Source of the DNA: JAGLTN01 sp035403325
Lineage (GTDB): Bacteria > Planctomycetota > Phycisphaerae > Sedimentisphaerales > Anaerobacaceae
DNA length: 9,164 nucleotides
Direction of reading: 5' to 3'
NCBI GenBank assembly: GCA_964492365.1
Contig: CAZBKA010000112.1
Location: forward strand, 1 to 9,164
Part shown: one piece after another, positions 7,939 to 9,164 of the stretch
Layout of the letters: each line of letters starts with the position of its first letter
Numbering within the stretch: position 1 is the stretch's first letter
The notes under the pieces: generated by a model
Seen by the model: the letters and a program-made list of their open reading frames with translations, nothing else
What the model was told of the DNA's origin: nothing
Databases searched by the model: none
Made by a program: the position numbers and the translations under genes

Positions 7939-8015
7939 ATTAAACCTATGAAACTTTTATAAAACATTATCAATTCAAGCCCGAAACAGCAATTTAACAG
8001 GCATAGGCTTTAATA
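7938..8015 (-). repeat. Long inverted repeat in the presumed 5' leader of the PTS operon
   Basis: On the plus strand TATTAAACCTATG (7938-7950) is matched by CATAGGCTTTAATA (8002-8015), whose reverse complement TATTAAAGCCTATG is identical apart from one inserted G. The arms are about 51 bp apart. One end touches the -10 box (8015-8020) and the other the IIC ribosome site. If transcription starts near 8008 only the CCTATG/CATAGG part would be in the RNA, closing a loop of about 50 nt. It may be a paired regulator site, an RNA leader stem, or chance in AT-rich DNA. Confidence 0.4.
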
Positions 8016-8020
8016 TTATA
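8015..8020 (-). promoter_or_regulatory. Putative -10 box of the PTS-mannosidase operon
   Basis: A perfect TATAAT on the minus strand, which would give a start near 8008 and a leader of about 84 nt before the IIC ATG. No hexamer resembling TTGACA lies 16-18 bp upstream; the sequence there reads ATATGC or close to it. A good -10 with a poor -35 is what an activator-dependent promoter looks like, which fits control by the divergent AraC-type regulator. A weaker alternative -10 (GATAAT, 7966-7971) exists closer to the gene. Confidence 0.45.
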
Positions 8021-8063
8021 CCTTGCTAAAACAACCAGCATATAGTAAAATTCCAACATTTGG

Positions 8064-8087
8064 TTGATTATTGTAACATAATTTCAA
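8064..8087. promoter_or_regulatory. Operator-like imperfect palindrome upstream of the AraC-type regulator gene
   Basis: The core TTATTGTAACATAA (8068-8081) is an imperfect palindrome: the right arm ACATAA pairs with TTAT-GT, with one extra T on the left. It is framed by TTGA (8064-8067) and TCAA (8084-8087). A second small palindrome, CCAACATTTGG (8053-8063), lies beside it. Both are upstream of the operon's -10 box and just before the regulator's start, a sensible place for regulator binding or autoregulation. AraC-type proteins usually prefer direct repeats, so the binder is unknown. Confidence 0.3.
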
Positions 8088-8100
8088 TTTCTGTGCTAGT

Positions 8101-9021
8101 ATGGGCAAAGCCGATATATTTAAAAATGCAATTATTGAAATAACCAAGCGAGGTTTGAATCAGGTTTATTTTGCAAGTAATAATTGCAATCCTCCTATGC
8201 TTGGTTATGTTGTTAGCTTCCCAAGGCTTTCTGTTACCTTAGCTGGTGAAAATGAAATGGAAATTGAAGTTGACGGCAAACCTGGTATGGTTTCACTTAG
8301 AACCGGTGATGCTGTTTTTGTGCCGGGCAATTGCTGGAACAAACCTACCTGGGAAAAAAGTGCAAAGGTAATATCTTTTCTGTTTGGAAAAAAACATACA
8401 GGAATCAGCTTAGTAACTGCCAAAGGCGGCGGAGAAGAAAATTTAAAAGCAGAAAAAATTGCAACACAACAGCCAATGAGCGGACCCGGGTTGAAAATTC
8501 TGGAGTCAATAATTGAACTTAGAAAGCATTGTTATAATTTCGAACAGTTCCCACAACTTATAGAAGCTTTGATTGGTTACTGCATACATTTAACTGAGGA
8601 AGGGCCTGCTAAAGACACCAGCAAATCAAAAAACCTTGTGGAGGAAATTTGCAGTTATCTGCAGGAAAATTTCCAATATGAAATTACCAGAGATTCTGTC
8701 GCAAGGCAATTTAAGATCACACCCAACCATCTTTCAAGAATATTCAAGACACATGGCAACATGAAGTTCAGTGACTACCTTAAATTTGTGAGAATCGACC
8801 GTGCAAAATTTATGCTCAGCAGGTATGATATGACCTTAGTTGAGATCGCCCAAAGGTGCGGATATAATGACAGCCGATACTTCTGCAGTACATTCAAGAA
8901 AACTACTAGAAAAACACCTACTGGTTATAAAAATTTTATCAGAATGCAGATGAAAAAATACTCTCAACAATCTAACAATCTATCCAAAAATTTGACTGAG
9001 AAAATCACCCCTGCTCAATAG
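8101..9021 (+). CDS. AraC-family transcriptional regulator with cupin-like sensor domain
   Basis: A 306-residue cytoplasmic DNA-binding protein. The N-terminal half (about 35-100) looks like an AraC-type cupin/jelly-roll ligand domain, with alternating beta-strands, 'VDGKPGMVSLRTGDAVFVPG' (57-76), and the typical G-D-x-x-F-x-P turn. A helical linker follows (about 130-175). The C-terminal domain (about 178-282) carries two helix-turn-helix units: the first with 'SVARQFKITPNHLSRIFK' (199-216), the second with 'LVEIAQRCGYNDSRYFCSTF' (246-265) followed by the family's 'KTTRKTPTGYK' end. A Gln/Asn/Lys-rich tail of about 20 residues is extra. It is divergent from the PTS-mannosidase operon across 176 bp and is most simply its sugar-responsive activator. 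No Shine-Dalgarno sequence precedes the ATG, and the frame is closed by TAA at 8074-8076 with no other start codon between, so ATG 8101 is the earliest possible start. Its end overlaps the convergent ABC-F gene by 17 bp. Confidence 0.9.
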   Translation: MGKADIFKNAIIEITKRGLNQVYFASNNCNPPMLGYVVSFPRLSVTLAGENEMEIEVDGKPGMVSLRTGDAVFVPGNCWNKPTWEKSAKVISFLFGKKHTGISLVTAKGGGEENLKAEKIATQQPMSGPGLKILESIIELRKHCYNFEQFPQLIEALIGYCIHLTEEGPAKDTSKSKNLVEEICSYLQENFQYEITRDSVARQFKITPNHLSRIFKTHGNMKFSDYLKFVRIDRAKFMLSRYDMTLVEIAQRCGYNDSRYFCSTFKKTTRKTPTGYKNFIRMQMKKYSQQSNNLSKNLTEKITPAQ

Positions 9022-9164
9022 CTTCAAGCTCTTCCCATTTTGCATATGCTGCTCCGAGATCAGTTTCGCATTTTTCAAGATTTGCTTTTGCCTCTGAAAT
9101 ACTCGATGCATCCTGTTTATAAAAGAAAGGCTCTGCCATCTTCTGGTGTAAAGACGCGATCTGT
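9005..9164 (-). CDS. C-terminal fragment of an ABC-F family ATPase, Uup-like (5' end outside window)
   Basis: The last 52 codons, ending in TGA at 9005-9007 and running off the window edge. The peptide is charged and predicted coiled coil: 'QIASLHQKMAEPFFYKQD', then 'ISEAKANLEKCETDLGAAY', then 'AKWEELEAIEQG'. This matches the pattern of the C-terminal domain of Uup-type ABC-F proteins, where a 'xxFFxx' segment is followed by a helix and an 'RWEYLEAL'-like end. ABC-F proteins are cytoplasmic, have two ATP-binding domains and act on ribosomes or DNA branch structures rather than in transport. The ATPase domains lie outside the window, so the subfamily is a resemblance only. It is probably unrelated to the sugar genes. 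Confidence 0.72.
   Translation of the reverse strand, partial: QIASLHQKMAEPFFYKQDASSISEAKANLEKCETDLGAAYAKWEELEAIEQG

Noticed and set aside
7966..7971. Alternative -10 box (GATAAT) for the PTS operon
   Set aside because: Its best -35 candidate (TTGCTG) is spaced only 15 bp away and the hexamer is poorer than the TATAAT at 8015-8020. It is kept only as a fallback.

Overview
The window looks like a chromosomal stretch from a planctomycete of the Phycisphaerae/Sedimentisphaerales type. This is an inference. It rests on a single dockerin-like EF-hand C-terminus on the first gene (loop D-L-N-x-D-x-V-I-D-x-x-D followed by an 'ILAKDWL' helix), a tail very common on secreted proteins of that group, together with a large secreted multidomain glycosidase and moderately AT-rich DNA. 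No rRNA, tRNA, CRISPR array, transposase or phage gene was seen.

Layout: (1) 2-160 (+) is the 3' end of a secreted protein with a dockerin-like tail. (2) 197-7924 (-) is one compact four-gene operon. Read in the direction of transcription it encodes a fructose-family PTS membrane subunit IIC (7924-6893), subunit IIB (6896-6597, overlapping IIC by 4 bp), a fused HPr-EI-IIA phosphoryl-transfer protein (6585-4054, 11 bp gap), and an exported GH38 alpha-mannosidase (4033-197, 20 bp gap). (3) 7925-8100 is the divergent control region. It has a good -10 box without a recognisable -35, a long inverted repeat in the presumed leader of the PTS operon, and a small operator-like palindrome near the regulator gene. 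(4) 8101-9021 (+) encodes an AraC-family regulator with an N-terminal cupin-like sensor domain. (5) 9005-9164 (-) is the 3' end of an ABC-F (Uup-like) ATPase gene, overlapping the regulator gene tail to tail.

How the genes work together (inference from established families): the regulator probably senses a sugar and activates the divergent operon. The exported mannosidase would trim alpha-mannosides outside the cytoplasm. The PTS would import and phosphorylate a released sugar. Every phosphorylation site of the relay is present: EI His303, HPr His16, IIA His752 and IIB Cys9. The operon therefore encodes a PEP-to-sugar phosphorelay that needs no general ptsHI genes. Pairing a fructose-family PTS with a GH38 enzyme recalls the E. 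coli mngAB system for mannosylglycerate, and the fused HPr-EI-IIA with separate IIB and IIC recalls FryA/FrwA-type systems. The signal peptide on the mannosidase distinguishes this locus from mngAB, where the hydrolase is cytoplasmic and acts after import.
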